Shown: positions 45,254 to 54,671, counted from the first letter of the stretch. The stretch: DNA of 64,000 nt from Hallella bergensis DSM 17361 (GCF_000160535.1 NZ_GG704780.1:101338-165337), one strand, 5' to 3'. A program made the numbers and translations. Notes: generated by a model from the sequence alone, not told the origin.

Positions 45254-47842
45254 ATGAAAAGATTCAGGATATTTCTTACATGGATACTGCTGGTGCTGAC
45301 GACAAGTATCAGTGCTCAGATACATGGTGTGATTACCGATGCTGCGACCGGCGACACCCTGCTTTATCCCAGTGCATCGTACAAGGGTCATCATGTGGCG
45401 GTGAGCGGTAATGCCCTAGGTGAATATTCCATAGCCCGGCATGAGGGATGGCAGCTCACGTTTTCGGCAGTTGGCTATAAGTCCAAGACCGTTAAGATTA
45501 CATCCGGCACGCCATCTGTGCTCAATGTGAAGCTCCGCCCGGACACCAAGCAGCTCAACGAGATAGTGGTCAAGTCCAAACGTGGGCGCTACAGTCGGAA
45601 GAACAACCCCGCCGTGGAACTGATGAAGCGTGTCATTGCTGCCAAGAAGCACACCGACTTGCAAAACCATGACTATCTGCAATACACCAAGTATCAGAAA
45701 CTCACGTGTGCCATTAATGACATTAACACCGGGGATATTGATTCTGGGTTTATCAGTAAGCGCCGTTGGTTGCTCGACCAGATAGAAACCTGTCCGTACA
45801 ACGACAAACTGATTCTTCCCATCAGCGTCAACGAGACGGTGACGCAGCACATCTACCGCAAGAACCCCAGGAGCGAGAAGCAAATTATAAAGGGAGAAAG
45901 TGCTACGGGCATCAACCAACTCATCCAGACCGGCGACATACTCAATGTGGGTATGAAGGATGTATTTACTGACATTGATATATACGATGATCAGATCCGG
46001 CTGCTCCAATACCCGTTCACCTCGCCCATCGGCAAGGATGCCATATCGTTCTACCGATTTTATATTGAGGACACCGTCTATGTGGACCGGGACCTTTGCT
46101 ACCACTTGCAGTTTATTCCTAACAACCAGCAGGACTTCGGATTTCGGGGCGAGCTTTTTATCTTGGCTGATTCGTCGCTTCACGTGAAGCGGTGCAACCT
46201 GACCATTCCGAAAAACAGCGGTGTGAACTTTGTGGAAAACATGCAGATTAAACAGGAATACAGCAAGTTGCCCAATGGCGAATGGGCATTGAGTGTTGAC
46301 GATCTGTTCATAGAATTGAAGATATCCAATCTGTTGTCCAAGGTGCTGGTTGTGCGCACAACCCGACTCAGCGACTATGCTTTCGACGAACTTCCCAAGC
46401 AGTTGTTCAAGGGCAGGACCAAGGAACGCCGCGAAGCCAATGCCCAGATGCGCGATGAGGCTTTTTGGAACAAATACCGGGGCGTGGAACTCACCAAGAG
46501 CGAGAGTACCATGGACGCCTTTGTTCATCGTATAGAGCAAATCAAAGGATTTAAGTACATCATCTTTGGCGCCAAGGCTTTGATCGAGAACTATGTCGAA
46601 ACGGGCGACCAAAACAAACCGAGTAAGGTTGACATCGGTCCCGTGAACACCATGATAACCAAGAACTTTATCGACGGGTTCCGTACGCGTGTCAGTGCAC
46701 AGACCACAGCCAACCTGAGCAAGCACTGGTTTCTTTCGGGATACCTTGCCCATGGATGGCACTCGAAGAAGACCTATTATAAAGGTGAGCTTACCTATTC
46801 TTTCAACAAGAAGGACTATCTGCCCCGTGAGTTTCCAAAGCGCACATTGACCTTCACTTCGACCTACGACATCAGCTCGCCGTCCGACAAATTCATACAT
46901 ACCGACAAGGACAACGTGTTCACGGCCTTTAAGTGGGCCACCGTGGACAAGATGATGTTCTACAACCGGCAGCAGTTGCTCTTCGAGTATGAGCATGAGT
47001 GGGGCATAAAAACATCTGTGGGCTTCAAGACGGAGCAGAACGAGGCGGCCGGACGTCTGTTTTTCAACAAGCTGAGCAGCGGCACCACATTTTCCTTCCC
47101 CGATAACATCGTGGCGGGCGACCAGTTGCATAATGGCAAGATACGAACAACGGAGCTGAGTTTCAGACTCACGCTGGCTCCGGGACGTACCTATATCAAT
47201 ACCAAGCAGCGTAGGACGCCCATCAATCTTGATGCTCCCGAGTTGATGATCGGTCATACCATAGGATTGAAGAATGTCCTGGGAGGAGAATATAGGTATA
47301 ACTACACGGAAGCAACGCTCTTCAAACGTTTCTGGATGAAAAGCTGGGGCAAGATCGACGCGCATATCAAGGCGGGTGCCCAGTGGAACCGCGTTCCCTA
47401 TCCGTTGCTTATCATGCCTGCGGCAAACTTGAGTTACATTGTTCAGGATGAGGCGTTCAACTTGATCAACAACATGGAGTTCCTCAACGATCGGTTTGCA
47501 AGTCTTGATGTAGGATGGGACATGAACGGTAAAATTTTCAACCGCATCCCACTGCTTAAGAAACTGAAGTGGAGAGAATATTTTGGCGTGAAGTGCCTGT
47601 GGGGACAACTCACCGACAAGAACAACCCGTTGCTGCCCGAAAATGCAGGCAATGCCAATCTGATGCAGTTCCCGGAAGGCTGCTACGTGATGGATCCCAA
47701 GCGCCCCTACGTGGAGTTGATAGCCGGAGTGCACAATATCTTTAAGCTTCTCCACGTTGAATTTGTACATCGCTGCAACTACACCTACCTGCCAACTTGC
47801 ACCCGAAACAGTGTACGGTTCATGCTGAGGATGACGTTCTAA
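45254..47842 (+). CDS. DUF5686 outer-membrane protein with carboxypeptidase-like regulatory domain
   Basis: 862 aa with a signal peptide (MKRFRIFLTWILLVLTTSISAQ). A carboxypeptidase-D-like beta-sandwich follows (about 23-100, IHGVITDAATGDTLLYPSASYKG), then the DUF5686 body, which is largely beta-stranded and ends TRNSVRFMLRMTF, an outer-membrane beta-signal. These proteins look like TonB-dependent-receptor relatives without a plug, with unknown function. It is 24 bp downstream of the HAD gene and closes the operon. It could handle or display the product of the preceding four enzymes. A very large hairpin follows it. Confidence 0.8.
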   Translation: MKRFRIFLTWILLVLTTSISAQIHGVITDAATGDTLLYPSASYKGHHVAVSGNALGEYSIARHEGWQLTFSAVGYKSKTVKITSGTPSVLNVKLRPDTKQLNEIVVKSKRGRYSRKNNPAVELMKRVIAAKKHTDLQNHDYLQYTKYQKLTCAINDINTGDIDSGFISKRRWLLDQIETCPYNDKLILPISVNETVTQHIYRKNPRSEKQIIKGESATGINQLIQTGDILNVGMKDVFTDIDIYDDQIRLLQYPFTSPIGKDAISFYRFYIEDTVYVDRDLCYHLQFIPNNQQDFGFRGELFILADSSLHVKRCNLTIPKNSGVNFVENMQIKQEYSKLPNGEWALSVDDLFIELKISNLLSKVLVVRTTRLSDYAFDELPKQLFKGRTKERREANAQMRDEAFWNKYRGVELTKSESTMDAFVHRIEQIKGFKYIIFGAKALIENYVETGDQNKPSKVDIGPVNTMITKNFIDGFRTRVSAQTTANLSKHWFLSGYLAHGWHSKKTYYKGELTYSFNKKDYLPREFPKRTLTFTSTYDISSPSDKFIHTDKDNVFTAFKWATVDKMMFYNRQQLLFEYEHEWGIKTSVGFKTEQNEAAGRLFFNKLSSGTTFSFPDNIVAGDQLHNGKIRTTELSFRLTLAPGRTYINTKQRRTPINLDAPELMIGHTIGLKNVLGGEYRYNYTEATLFKRFWMKSWGKIDAHIKAGAQWNRVPYPLLIMPAANLSYIVQDEAFNLINNMEFLNDRFASLDVGWDMNGKIFNRIPLLKKLKWREYFGVKCLWGQLTDKNNPLLPENAGNANLMQFPEGCYVMDPKRPYVELIAGVHNIFKLLHVEFVHRCNYTYLPTCTRNSVRFMLRMTF

Positions 47843-47863
47843 GAAAATTTTGTATTTACAGAC

Positions 47864-47915
47864 TTAGCCTGATATGTCGCGCCTACTGTTCAAGTAGCGC
47901 GACATGTCAGGCTAA
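47864..47915 (+). terminator. long stem-loop after the DUF5686 gene
   Basis: About 23 bp of pairing (47864-47887 with 47893-47915) with one bulged C, one G-U pair and a five-base loop. The outer core TTAGCCTGA pairs with TCAGGCTAA. It lies 21 bp past the stop. There is no T-run on either side, so it may be an RNA 3' end structure rather than a classic Rho-independent terminator. Confidence 0.6.
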
Positions 47916-48101
47916 ATTCGTAGATAGGTCTCATATTCATGCGATTTACTTTGAACGTTGCCATGTCAAGGTATAACCGTAATGAAACTTAATTGTTATT
48001 CCAATGTAACAGCTGATTAATACTGTAGAAACATTCAGTTTGTAATTTTGCAACCATCAAAATAGTCATGCGGTATAACAAGCAGTAAACTATAATATCA
48101 T
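47916..48101. other. leader region before the susD remnant
   Basis: No gene is visible. It is AT-rich, with a TAATTTTG box at 48043-48050 that could drive the downstream phosphoesterase through a long leader. Confidence 0.4.
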
Positions 48102-48218
48102 ATGGGCAATTACAGGATAAATGGTGCATTCAGGGAAAACAAGAACGAGTTGTGGCCCTTGCCCCAGACAGAACTCAACACCAACAAGCTCATCCAAGAG
48201 AACAATCCCGGATATTAG
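48102..48218 (+). pseudogene. C-terminal remnant of a susD-like gene
   Basis: An open frame of 38 codons reads MGNYRINGAF then RENKNELWPLPQTELNTN and ends QENNPGY-stop. The [LW]P[IL]PQxE[IL]xxNxx...QNPGY/W pattern is the hallmark C-terminus of SusD/RagB proteins. Nothing SusD-like precedes it, so this is the tail left after deletion of a susC-susD pair. It ends 21 bp before the phosphoesterase gene, a normal spacing for a gene following susD. Whether the 38-residue peptide is still made is unknown. Confidence 0.75.
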
Positions 48219-48239
48219 TAATCAAAATAACAAAAAAAG

Positions 48240-49667
48240 ATGATTAGAACTTCAGTATTCGTAGCATTGATGCACTTGGCCATTTCTGGCTTTGCACAAA
48301 ACTCAAGCTTTACCATAACCGGTAGGGTGGTCGACGAAAAGGGCAATGGGATAAGTAATGTGGTGGTCAACGATGGTTGCCACTTCGTGAAAACTGACAA
48401 CACTGGCACTTGGCACTTCACCACAGACACTGCCTTCTGCAAGTTTGTGAGCATCTCAACCCCGTCCGCCTATGAGTTGCCACATCGCAATGGTCTGGCC
48501 TTGTTTTACAAGCCGATGCGTGAGGTGGTGACGAACAAAGACAACAACTTTGTACTGACCAAGCGAAAAAAGCCATGTACAACGTTCAGTTATTTAGCCA
48601 TTTCTGATCCACAGGTGCGCAACGAGGAAGAAATGAACAGGTGGCGTCGTGAGACGGTCAATGATATGCGTCATGTGGTCGATTCCTTGAAAAAACACAG
48701 AGAAGTGATAGGTATGACCCTCGGCGACTTGGTGTTCGACAAAATGAACTTGTATGATCCCTATGCAGAGTCCTGTAGCACGTTGGGTATCACCATGTTT
48801 CAGACCATTGGCAACCACGACCTTGACAAGCGATATCAGGATTTGCACAACATGCGTGTCGGCTCACCAGTGTATGGCGAGCATGTCTACAACAGCTACT
48901 TTGGTCCCACCGACTATTCATTTAATATCGGCAACGTGCATGTCATCACCATGAAGAATATCAACTATGTGGGATATAAAAAATACATCGAGGCTGTCAC
49001 AGACCAACAATTGGAATGGTTGGAAAACGACCTCAGATTTGTGCCCAAAGGTAGTGTGGTGTTTGTCAATATGCATGCTGCAGGTTGGAACAAGATAGGC
49101 AATGATGGCAACTTTCGTGAGGCCAAAGATGTAGAGAGGCTATTGAAAGACTATGACGTCCACTTTTTCTGTGGCCACACACATTTTTATCAGAATATAG
49201 AGGTGACTCCCACCTTCTATCAGCACAACATCGGTGCCGCTTGTGGCACATGGTGGGCCGGCGACTACAGTGTGTGCGGAGCTCCCAATGGGTATCTCGT
49301 GGTAGACGTCGATGGCAATGACGTGCGCTGGCATTTCAAACCTACCAAGGGCAGCTTTGCCGACCAGTTCCGCACTTATCTGCCCGGCCAATTCCGCAGC
49401 CAGCCTGCAACGGTGGTTGCCAACGTGTGGGACTACGACAACCGCTGCAAGGTGGAGTATTACGAGGACGGTCAGCACAAGGGTGCCATGGAGAAATTCA
49501 CAGACATTGACGATGCCTATCTGGTGCAACAGATTACATTGGGTAAGAAAGCCAATGCACTGACCGGCCATCTGTTTCGTTTTAAACCTTCGGTGGGTAC
49601 AAAGCAGATAAAAATTGTGTTTACCAACAGGTTTGGCGAACAATACAGCCAAACTTACAAGTTGTAG
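48240..49667 (+). CDS. secreted calcineurin-like phosphoesterase (MetallophosN-Metallophos-MetallophosC)
   Basis: 475 aa with a signal peptide (to about residue 19, GFAQ). An N-terminal Ig-like domain (ITGRVVDEKGNGISNVVVNDG) is followed by the metallophosphoesterase core: AISDPQV, GDLVFDKMN, TIGNHDLD, VNMHAAGW and FCGHTHFYQN. A C-terminal beta-domain (about 350-475) completes the three-part layout common in Bacteroidota PULs. The substrate is probably a phosphodiester or phosphomonoester on a glycan or lipid. It now stands alone behind a susD remnant, so its former partner transporter is gone. Confidence 0.87.
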   Translation: MIRTSVFVALMHLAISGFAQNSSFTITGRVVDEKGNGISNVVVNDGCHFVKTDNTGTWHFTTDTAFCKFVSISTPSAYELPHRNGLALFYKPMREVVTNKDNNFVLTKRKKPCTTFSYLAISDPQVRNEEEMNRWRRETVNDMRHVVDSLKKHREVIGMTLGDLVFDKMNLYDPYAESCSTLGITMFQTIGNHDLDKRYQDLHNMRVGSPVYGEHVYNSYFGPTDYSFNIGNVHVITMKNINYVGYKKYIEAVTDQQLEWLENDLRFVPKGSVVFVNMHAAGWNKIGNDGNFREAKDVERLLKDYDVHFFCGHTHFYQNIEVTPTFYQHNIGAACGTWWAGDYSVCGAPNGYLVVDVDGNDVRWHFKPTKGSFADQFRTYLPGQFRSQPATVVANVWDYDNRCKVEYYEDGQHKGAMEKFTDIDDAYLVQQITLGKKANALTGHLFRFKPSVGTKQIKIVFTNRFGEQYSQTYKL

Positions 49668-49747
49668 TTCTAACTCCCGGATGAGACGTCGGCTGGCCAC
49701 AGATTACAGGTGAGCGAGCGCTCATCAGAGCCTTGTCGCCAGCGTAC

Positions 49748-49835
49748 ATCGTCCGCGATACACGCGTACTTCGGCCGTCATCCACGTGTACGGCGGCCGC
49801 CGTACACTTGCTTTTCGGCCGCCGGACGCTGACGA
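49748..49835. repeat. 22-nt-period degenerate tandem repeat, locus 1
   Basis: Four units start at 49748, 49770, 49792 and 49814, each 22 nt. A weaker unit may precede them at 49726. Unit 2 contains CCGTCATCCACGTGT, identical to units near the right end of the window (63730 on). It lies between the convergent ends of the phosphoesterase and patatin genes. Confidence 0.7.
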
Positions 49836-49862
49836 AACGAGTCAAAAGACAGCGTGATGCGC

Positions 49863-49882
49863 GGGTGGCGAGCATGCCACCC
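49863..49882. terminator. possible bidirectional terminator hairpin
   Basis: 7-bp GC-rich stem GGGTGGC/GCCACCC (49863-49869 with 49876-49882) and a 6-nt loop between convergent genes. No strong T-run on either side. Confidence 0.4.
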
Positions 49883-49913
49883 CGTGTTTGAGGAGACGAA
49901 GAGGGATAGGAGG

Positions 49914-50813
49914 CTATGCCCGATGTTGTAAAATCTCGTCCATTTTTCGGCGACCGTAGCTAATCAGTTCTGCAGCCTTTTCAAAGTCGAAAAGGCCAAA
50001 GCCGTCCATCGGAAGGTTCACATAAATGTCGGGTGGGGTGAGGCGCAGCGCCATTTCCGTGTTGTTCTGGATGGTCAACTTGGTGATGCGTGTGGTGAGG
50101 TTCATATAGTTTGACGTGGGTTCAGCTTTGCGAAAGACACTCTTGATCCATAAGTCATTGTTGCCTTCTTTTCCTCGGGTTTGGCCATTCCCCACGAATG
50201 TGGTGTCAGGTTCCTCGTCCGGCGCGCTCACGTTGACCGCGACAAGCAGGTCACCCTTTTTACGTTCCACCCGGTCGAGGGGCAGAGCGTTGTGTATACT
50301 CCCGTCCACGTATGCATGGTTGCTCATGCGAATTGGTTTGAAAAACAAGGGGATAGAAATCGATGCACGAATGGCCATCTTGAGGCTGCCCTGCCGGAAC
50401 ACCACCTCCTTGCCGCTTACCAAGTCGGATGCCGAGCAGCAATAGGGTATGGGGAGATCCTCGATGGCGGTGTCGCCGATGAGTCTGTCGAGTATTTCCA
50501 TCACCCGGCTGTCACTGGCAATATGGTCGGTGTGGGGTGCGAAGCCCAAGATGCGGTACATGCGCATGCGCGTCATGCCCTCAGCTATTTGCTTCAGTTC
50601 GCCCATTTTGCCTGCGGCATAAAATCCGCCCACGAGTGCACCCATCGAAGTGCCAGCTACCGACGTGATGCGGTAGCCATGGGCAATGAGCGATTCGATG
50701 GCTCCGATATGAGCCCATCCCTTTGCACCGCCTCCGCTCAACACGAGTGCGACATCCTTAGAAGCCTTGTGATGCTTCAGGAACAGGTTCCACAGTTCTT
50801 TTAGACTAATCAT
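49914..50813 (-). CDS. patatin-like phospholipase (RssA type)
   Basis: 299 aa from the ATG at 50811-50813. No signal peptide, so cytoplasmic or peripheral. VALVLSGGGAKGWAHIG (oxyanion loop), GTSMGALVGG (nucleophile Ser) and YVDGSIHNALP (catalytic Asp) give the full patatin dyad. It lacks the barrel of the protein at 39702. A TTG at 50820-50822 extends the frame by three codons but falls in a TATATTTG box (50820-50827), so the ATG is chosen. That box would make a nearly leaderless mRNA. Confidence 0.87.
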   Translation of the reverse strand: MISLKELWNLFLKHHKASKDVALVLSGGGAKGWAHIGAIESLIAHGYRITSVAGTSMGALVGGFYAAGKMGELKQIAEGMTRMRMYRILGFAPHTDHIASDSRVMEILDRLIGDTAIEDLPIPYCCSASDLVSGKEVVFRQGSLKMAIRASISIPLFFKPIRMSNHAYVDGSIHNALPLDRVERKKGDLLVAVNVSAPDEEPDTTFVGNGQTRGKEGNNDLWIKSVFRKAEPTSNYMNLTTRITKLTIQNNTEMALRLTPPDIYVNLPMDGFGLFDFEKAAELISYGRRKMDEILQHRA

Positions 50814-50961
50814 GTGTTGCAAATATACACAAAATTCTGAGATTGATAAAGGTGTGAGATAAATAAAATTCCATTTTTTTATGAGAAGAACGGGCTAATG
50901 ATTTGGAAATTTTATCTATCTTTGTCGAAAGTCTTTTTGTTTGACTGTAAACACATTGATG

Positions 50962-52638
50962 ATGAAAAAAATATCTTTTTCCGCTATCCGAAACCAATTC
51001 GTGGCGATGTGCACACGCTTCCCCATTGCCTTAGCGTTTATCCTTGCCTTCACTGTATGCGCCATTTGCGTCACCCATGACGTCATTACTGAGGAGAAAT
51101 ACTGTTTCTTCGCCACATTCTACACCGCTTCGGCGGCTTTGCTATCGGCCGTGTTGCGTCTCTGGGACGAGGAGACCGACAACCGACGGCTCAGTTGGGG
51201 CGTACAGCTGGCGACTCAACTCGCGTGGTTGGGATTCATGATCTACCTTGTTTCGGAATGGGAGCTGGGCATCATCCATGTGACAGCCCTCGTCTCCCTC
51301 ATGGTGGCTATGGTCATCGCCGGCTTTCTGGTGTCGTTTACGAAAGAGAAAACCGACCTTCCACTGTGGCATTTCACATTCCGCACACTGCTTGCCGCCG
51401 TTGTTGCCATTGTCGTGAGCAACATTTTTTGGGGTGGTATTAGCCTGTTGTTCACCTCTTTTAAAGAGTTGTTCTCGCTACAGCTATGGAACAATGCGGA
51501 GTTCGACATCGCCATTGTGTGTCTGGGATGCATCACGCCTGTCCTCTTCTTGCAGCTTCTGCCCGGTGGCCAACGCAAGCACGACCGGTCCATTCAAGGC
51601 ATGCCCCGATGGGCCAACGCCGTGGTACACTATCTGTTTGTGCCGCTCACGGTGGCTTATCTCGTTACGCTTTATGCCTACGCCGCCAAGATACTCATCA
51701 CCTGGCAACTGCCCGACGGATGGGTGTCGTGGCTCGTCTCGGTGCTCATGCTGTTGATGGTGAGCCTCACGGTCTTGCTTTATCCCTCCCGGTTTGACGA
51801 CACGCGGAAGTTTGACCGCACTTTCACCCGCCTGCTGCCCATGCTGGTGTTGCCACTCCTACTGCTCATGACAATCGGCATCGTGCGCCGTTTCAGCGAC
51901 TACGGCATCACGGTGCCTCGACTTTACCTCGCCCTGTTCAATCTCTGGTGCTACGGAGTGTGTCTTTGGCTCATCGTGCGCCAACCCAAGCGCTTGGCGT
52001 GGATTCCCGCCTCGTTTGTTTTCCTTCTTGTGGCAAGCTCAGTAGGACCGCAAAGTTTTGCCAACATCACGTTGCATTTGCTCTCAACCAAAATCAAGAT
52101 GGCTATGGCGGCTAACGATATTTACCGCTTTCCGATGAACGTAGAAGCCGTTAAAACATGGAAACGCGATACCACCGAACAGCATCGACAAGTTTCAGAC
52201 CAGCTCCTCTATCTCGCCCAAACCTACGAAAAGCATGAACTCTCCCAGCTGGCCGACTCTGCTGCCATTGCTCATATCATCAAAAGTTATGATAAGGAGA
52301 GTGCTGAAAACGATGGAGACCTGACAGTTCGCAGCTCGAGCACGTCCGAGCAGAGCTTCCCCGTGCCTCCCGGCAAGCGCCACTGTGCCAGCACCTTTTT
52401 CACGGGCGAAGAGGTCCGTCTCGCAGGCGATACACTCTCGTGTACCATCACACTGAGCGAAAACGGGCACGAACGCACCCTGCCCCTGTCGTTCTCCGTG
52501 AAGCAACTGCGCGCTATGCAGTCGCAAAAGAAGCCTTACTGGACCTTCAACATATCGCAGGCCACCGTCTATCTCAGTTCGCTGTACTATTACACCTACA
52601 GCAACACACTTACCTTTCAGGCCTGCATCTTCTATTAG
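50962..52638 (+). CDS. DUF4153 membrane protein
   Basis: 558 aa. Twelve or so hydrophobic segments cover residues 20-380. They are followed by a soluble C-terminal region of about 170 residues (YRFPMNVEAVKTWKRDTTEQ, YLSSLYYYTYSN). The arrangement fits the DUF4153 family, whose function is not established. Met codons at 50941, 50959 and 50962 are all possible starts, and the two adjacent ATGs just before KKISFS are the most natural. TATCTTTG at 50917-50924 is the likely -7 box. It is divergent from the patatin gene. Confidence 0.8.
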   Translation: MKKISFSAIRNQFVAMCTRFPIALAFILAFTVCAICVTHDVITEEKYCFFATFYTASAALLSAVLRLWDEETDNRRLSWGVQLATQLAWLGFMIYLVSEWELGIIHVTALVSLMVAMVIAGFLVSFTKEKTDLPLWHFTFRTLLAAVVAIVVSNIFWGGISLLFTSFKELFSLQLWNNAEFDIAIVCLGCITPVLFLQLLPGGQRKHDRSIQGMPRWANAVVHYLFVPLTVAYLVTLYAYAAKILITWQLPDGWVSWLVSVLMLLMVSLTVLLYPSRFDDTRKFDRTFTRLLPMLVLPLLLLMTIGIVRRFSDYGITVPRLYLALFNLWCYGVCLWLIVRQPKRLAWIPASFVFLLVASSVGPQSFANITLHLLSTKIKMAMAANDIYRFPMNVEAVKTWKRDTTEQHRQVSDQLLYLAQTYEKHELSQLADSAAIAHIIKSYDKESAENDGDLTVRSSSTSEQSFPVPPGKRHCASTFFTGEEVRLAGDTLSCTITLSENGHERTLPLSFSVKQLRAMQSQKKPYWTFNISQATVYLSSLYYYTYSNTLTFQACIFY

Positions 52639-52903
52639 CCCTACATGCTATTCACTTTTGATGACCAACAATGATAAGAAAACAGGGCTTCAATTCTTTT
52701 TTTAAAACTTTGAAGCAGCCAATCTCGAGCGCAAAGGATTTTGGAAATTGCTCAAGCAGCGATTTCCTGTGCGCAGCAACGCATGACATCGATGCAAAAA
52801 ATGCGATGTGTTGAGCAGGAATGATGAAGTTTTGTATTACCTTTGCACGTTGATAATTTGTGTGAATCGGGACGGCACGTGTCTTGAGGTCACGCCCTGA
52901 TGC
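52639..52903. other. upstream region of the uracil permease gene
   Basis: No gene is seen. It contains an imperfect 10-bp inverted repeat GGAAATTGCT/AGCGATTTCC (about 52740-52766) and a -7 box TACCTTTG at 52838-52845. No known riboswitch fold was recognised. Confidence 0.4.
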
Positions 52904-54133
52904 ATGTATGACCAACTTGTTATGAACAACGCAACTCTCTCTCCATTCAAGAAGACTATACTGGGCGTACAGTTTCTCTTTATCGCCTTTGGTTCCACGG
53001 TGCTTGTCCCTTTGTTAGTGGGGCTCGACCCGGCCACGGCACTGATGACGGCCGGCATCGGCACCTTTATTTTTCATTTCGTCACCAAGGGTAAGGTACC
53101 TATCTTTCTGGGCAGTAGTTTTGCTTTCATCGCACCGATTATTGCGGCCAGCAAACAGTGGGGAATGCCCGGGACATTGGCCGGAATCATCGGGGTGGCA
53201 CTGGTTTATTTCCTGATGTCTGCCCTGATCAAATGGCGGGGCAAGAAACTTTTAGACAGACTTTTTCCACCTGTGGTCATTGGCCCGGTGATTATTCTCA
53301 TCGGCTTGTCGCTCTCCACATCGGCTGTCGACATGGCCAAGAGCAACTGGACTCTGGCCTTTGTTGCCCTCGCCACGGCCATTGTGGTGCTGTCGTTCGG
53401 TCGAGGACTCATTAAGTTGGTGCCTATTGTTTGCGGCATTATTGTGGGCTATGTGGTTGCGCTGGCCATGCATGAGGTTGATTTCACGGCTGTGGAGGCT
53501 GCACCATGGTTTGCCCTGCCACCGTCTGTGGTGAACTTTCGTTGGCCAGCCTTTGCATGGGAACCCTTCCTTTATATGATTCCAGTGGCCATCGCGCCGG
53601 TGATTGAGCATATTGGTGATGTGTATGTAGTAGGGGCAGTGGCCGATAAGGATTTTATGGAAGAACCAGGACTTCACCGCACCATGCTCGGGGACGGATT
53701 GGCTTGTCTGGCGGCCAGTTTCCTGGGTGGTCCTCCGGTGACGACTTATTCCGAGGTGACGGGTGCGATGAGTATCACGAAGGTGACTAATCCGCAGGTG
53801 ATACGCATTTCGGCAGCAACAGCCATGGTGTTCTCAGTTATTGGTAAGCTCTCCGCGCTGCTGCAGAGCATTCCTACTGCGGTTCTTGGGGGTATCATGT
53901 TGCTGCTCTTTGGTACGATTGCGAGTGTGGGCATTCAAAATCTTGTGCACAATAAGGTGAACATGAATGTGACCCGAAACACCATCATAATATCCGTAAC
54001 GCTGACCATGGGTATTGGTGGTGCCATTCTGTCATGGGGAAGTTTTGCCATCAGCGGCATTGGCCTGAGTGCCTTAGTGGGCGTGTTGCTCAACTTGCTG
54101 CTGCCCAAAGCAAAGGAGGAGCAGGAGCCTTGA
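52904..54133 (+). CDS. uraA: uracil/xanthine permease, NCS2 family (UraA-like)
   Basis: 409 aa with 13-14 hydrophobic segments. IFLGSSFAFIAPI, VIGPVIILIGLSLS and IAPVIEHIGDVYVVGAV match UraA/PyrP-type NCS2 carriers. The Glu in the PVIEHIGD strand and the Gly-rich GGPPVTTYSE strand contact the uracil in the solved UraA structure. It imports uracil with a proton. The start could also be the ATG at 52922 (MNNATLSPFKK), which looks more like family N-termini. This is a different branch of NCS2 from the purine permease at 18416. Confidence 0.9.
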   Translation: MYDQLVMNNATLSPFKKTILGVQFLFIAFGSTVLVPLLVGLDPATALMTAGIGTFIFHFVTKGKVPIFLGSSFAFIAPIIAASKQWGMPGTLAGIIGVALVYFLMSALIKWRGKKLLDRLFPPVVIGPVIILIGLSLSTSAVDMAKSNWTLAFVALATAIVVLSFGRGLIKLVPIVCGIIVGYVVALAMHEVDFTAVEAAPWFALPPSVVNFRWPAFAWEPFLYMIPVAIAPVIEHIGDVYVVGAVADKDFMEEPGLHRTMLGDGLACLAASFLGGPPVTTYSEVTGAMSITKVTNPQVIRISAATAMVFSVIGKLSALLQSIPTAVLGGIMLLLFGTIASVGIQNLVHNKVNMNVTRNTIIISVTLTMGIGGAILSWGSFAISGIGLSALVGVLLNLLLPKAKEEQEP

Positions 54134-54211
54134 TTGAAGATTGAGCATGCAGGGAGTTTGCTCAATGATTCGGGAAATAAAACCACACGGTTTGGACAAC
54201 AATATGCTAAG

Positions 54212-54622
54212 ATGATAAAACAGGTGACTTTTGAGCTTGGCCCTTTTCCAAGAGGGTTTCATTTGGTGACAGGAGAGGTGATGAGGCAACTGCCGGAGTT
54301 TCCCACGGTGGGTATGCTCAACCTTTTTGTACAACATACGAGCTGTGGGCTGACGATTAATGAAAACTGTGATCCTGACGTTCGTCATGATCTGAAGACT
54401 ATTATGAATCGGCTTGCTCCTGACGGCGACCCAGCCTACCGTCACCGGGATGAGGGGCCAACGGATATGAGTGCGCATGCCAAGAGTTCGCTCGTGGGGG
54501 CCTCGCTCAATATCCCTATTATCAATGGACATTTGGCTTTGGGCATCTGGCAGGGAATATATCTATGCGAATTCAGGGAGCATGGAGGACCGCGGCGCAT
54601 TGTAGCCACCATCATGGCTTAG
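54212..54622 (+). CDS. YjbQ family protein (UPF0047)
   Basis: 136 aa from MIKQVTFELGPFPRGFHLVT (ATG 54212). The longer frame begins with a TTG next to the uraA stop and is not convincing. LNLFVQHTSCGLTINENCDPDVRHD and GPTDMSAHAKSSLVGASL are the family signatures, including the conserved His/Asn/Asp cluster of this jelly-roll protein. Some members have weak thiamine-phosphate synthase activity, but the real role is unclear. It lies 78 bp after the permease in the same direction. Confidence 0.9.
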   Translation: MIKQVTFELGPFPRGFHLVTGEVMRQLPEFPTVGMLNLFVQHTSCGLTINENCDPDVRHDLKTIMNRLAPDGDPAYRHRDEGPTDMSAHAKSSLVGASLNIPIINGHLALGIWQGIYLCEFREHGGPRRIVATIMA

Positions 54623-54671
54623 CGTGGTGAGAGGTAGAAGATTGTAAATGGGGATAAGGTAGAGCGAAAGA

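Noticed and set aside
45416..47770. 784-codon open frame antisense to the DUF5686 gene
   Set aside because: The plus-strand gene has a signal peptide, known domains and a proper barrel end. The antisense frame has no recognisable domain and follows from codon use.
52639..52903. Riboswitch or pyrimidine attenuator before uraA
   Set aside because: Only one imperfect 10-bp dyad is seen, with no known aptamer core or anti-terminator arrangement.
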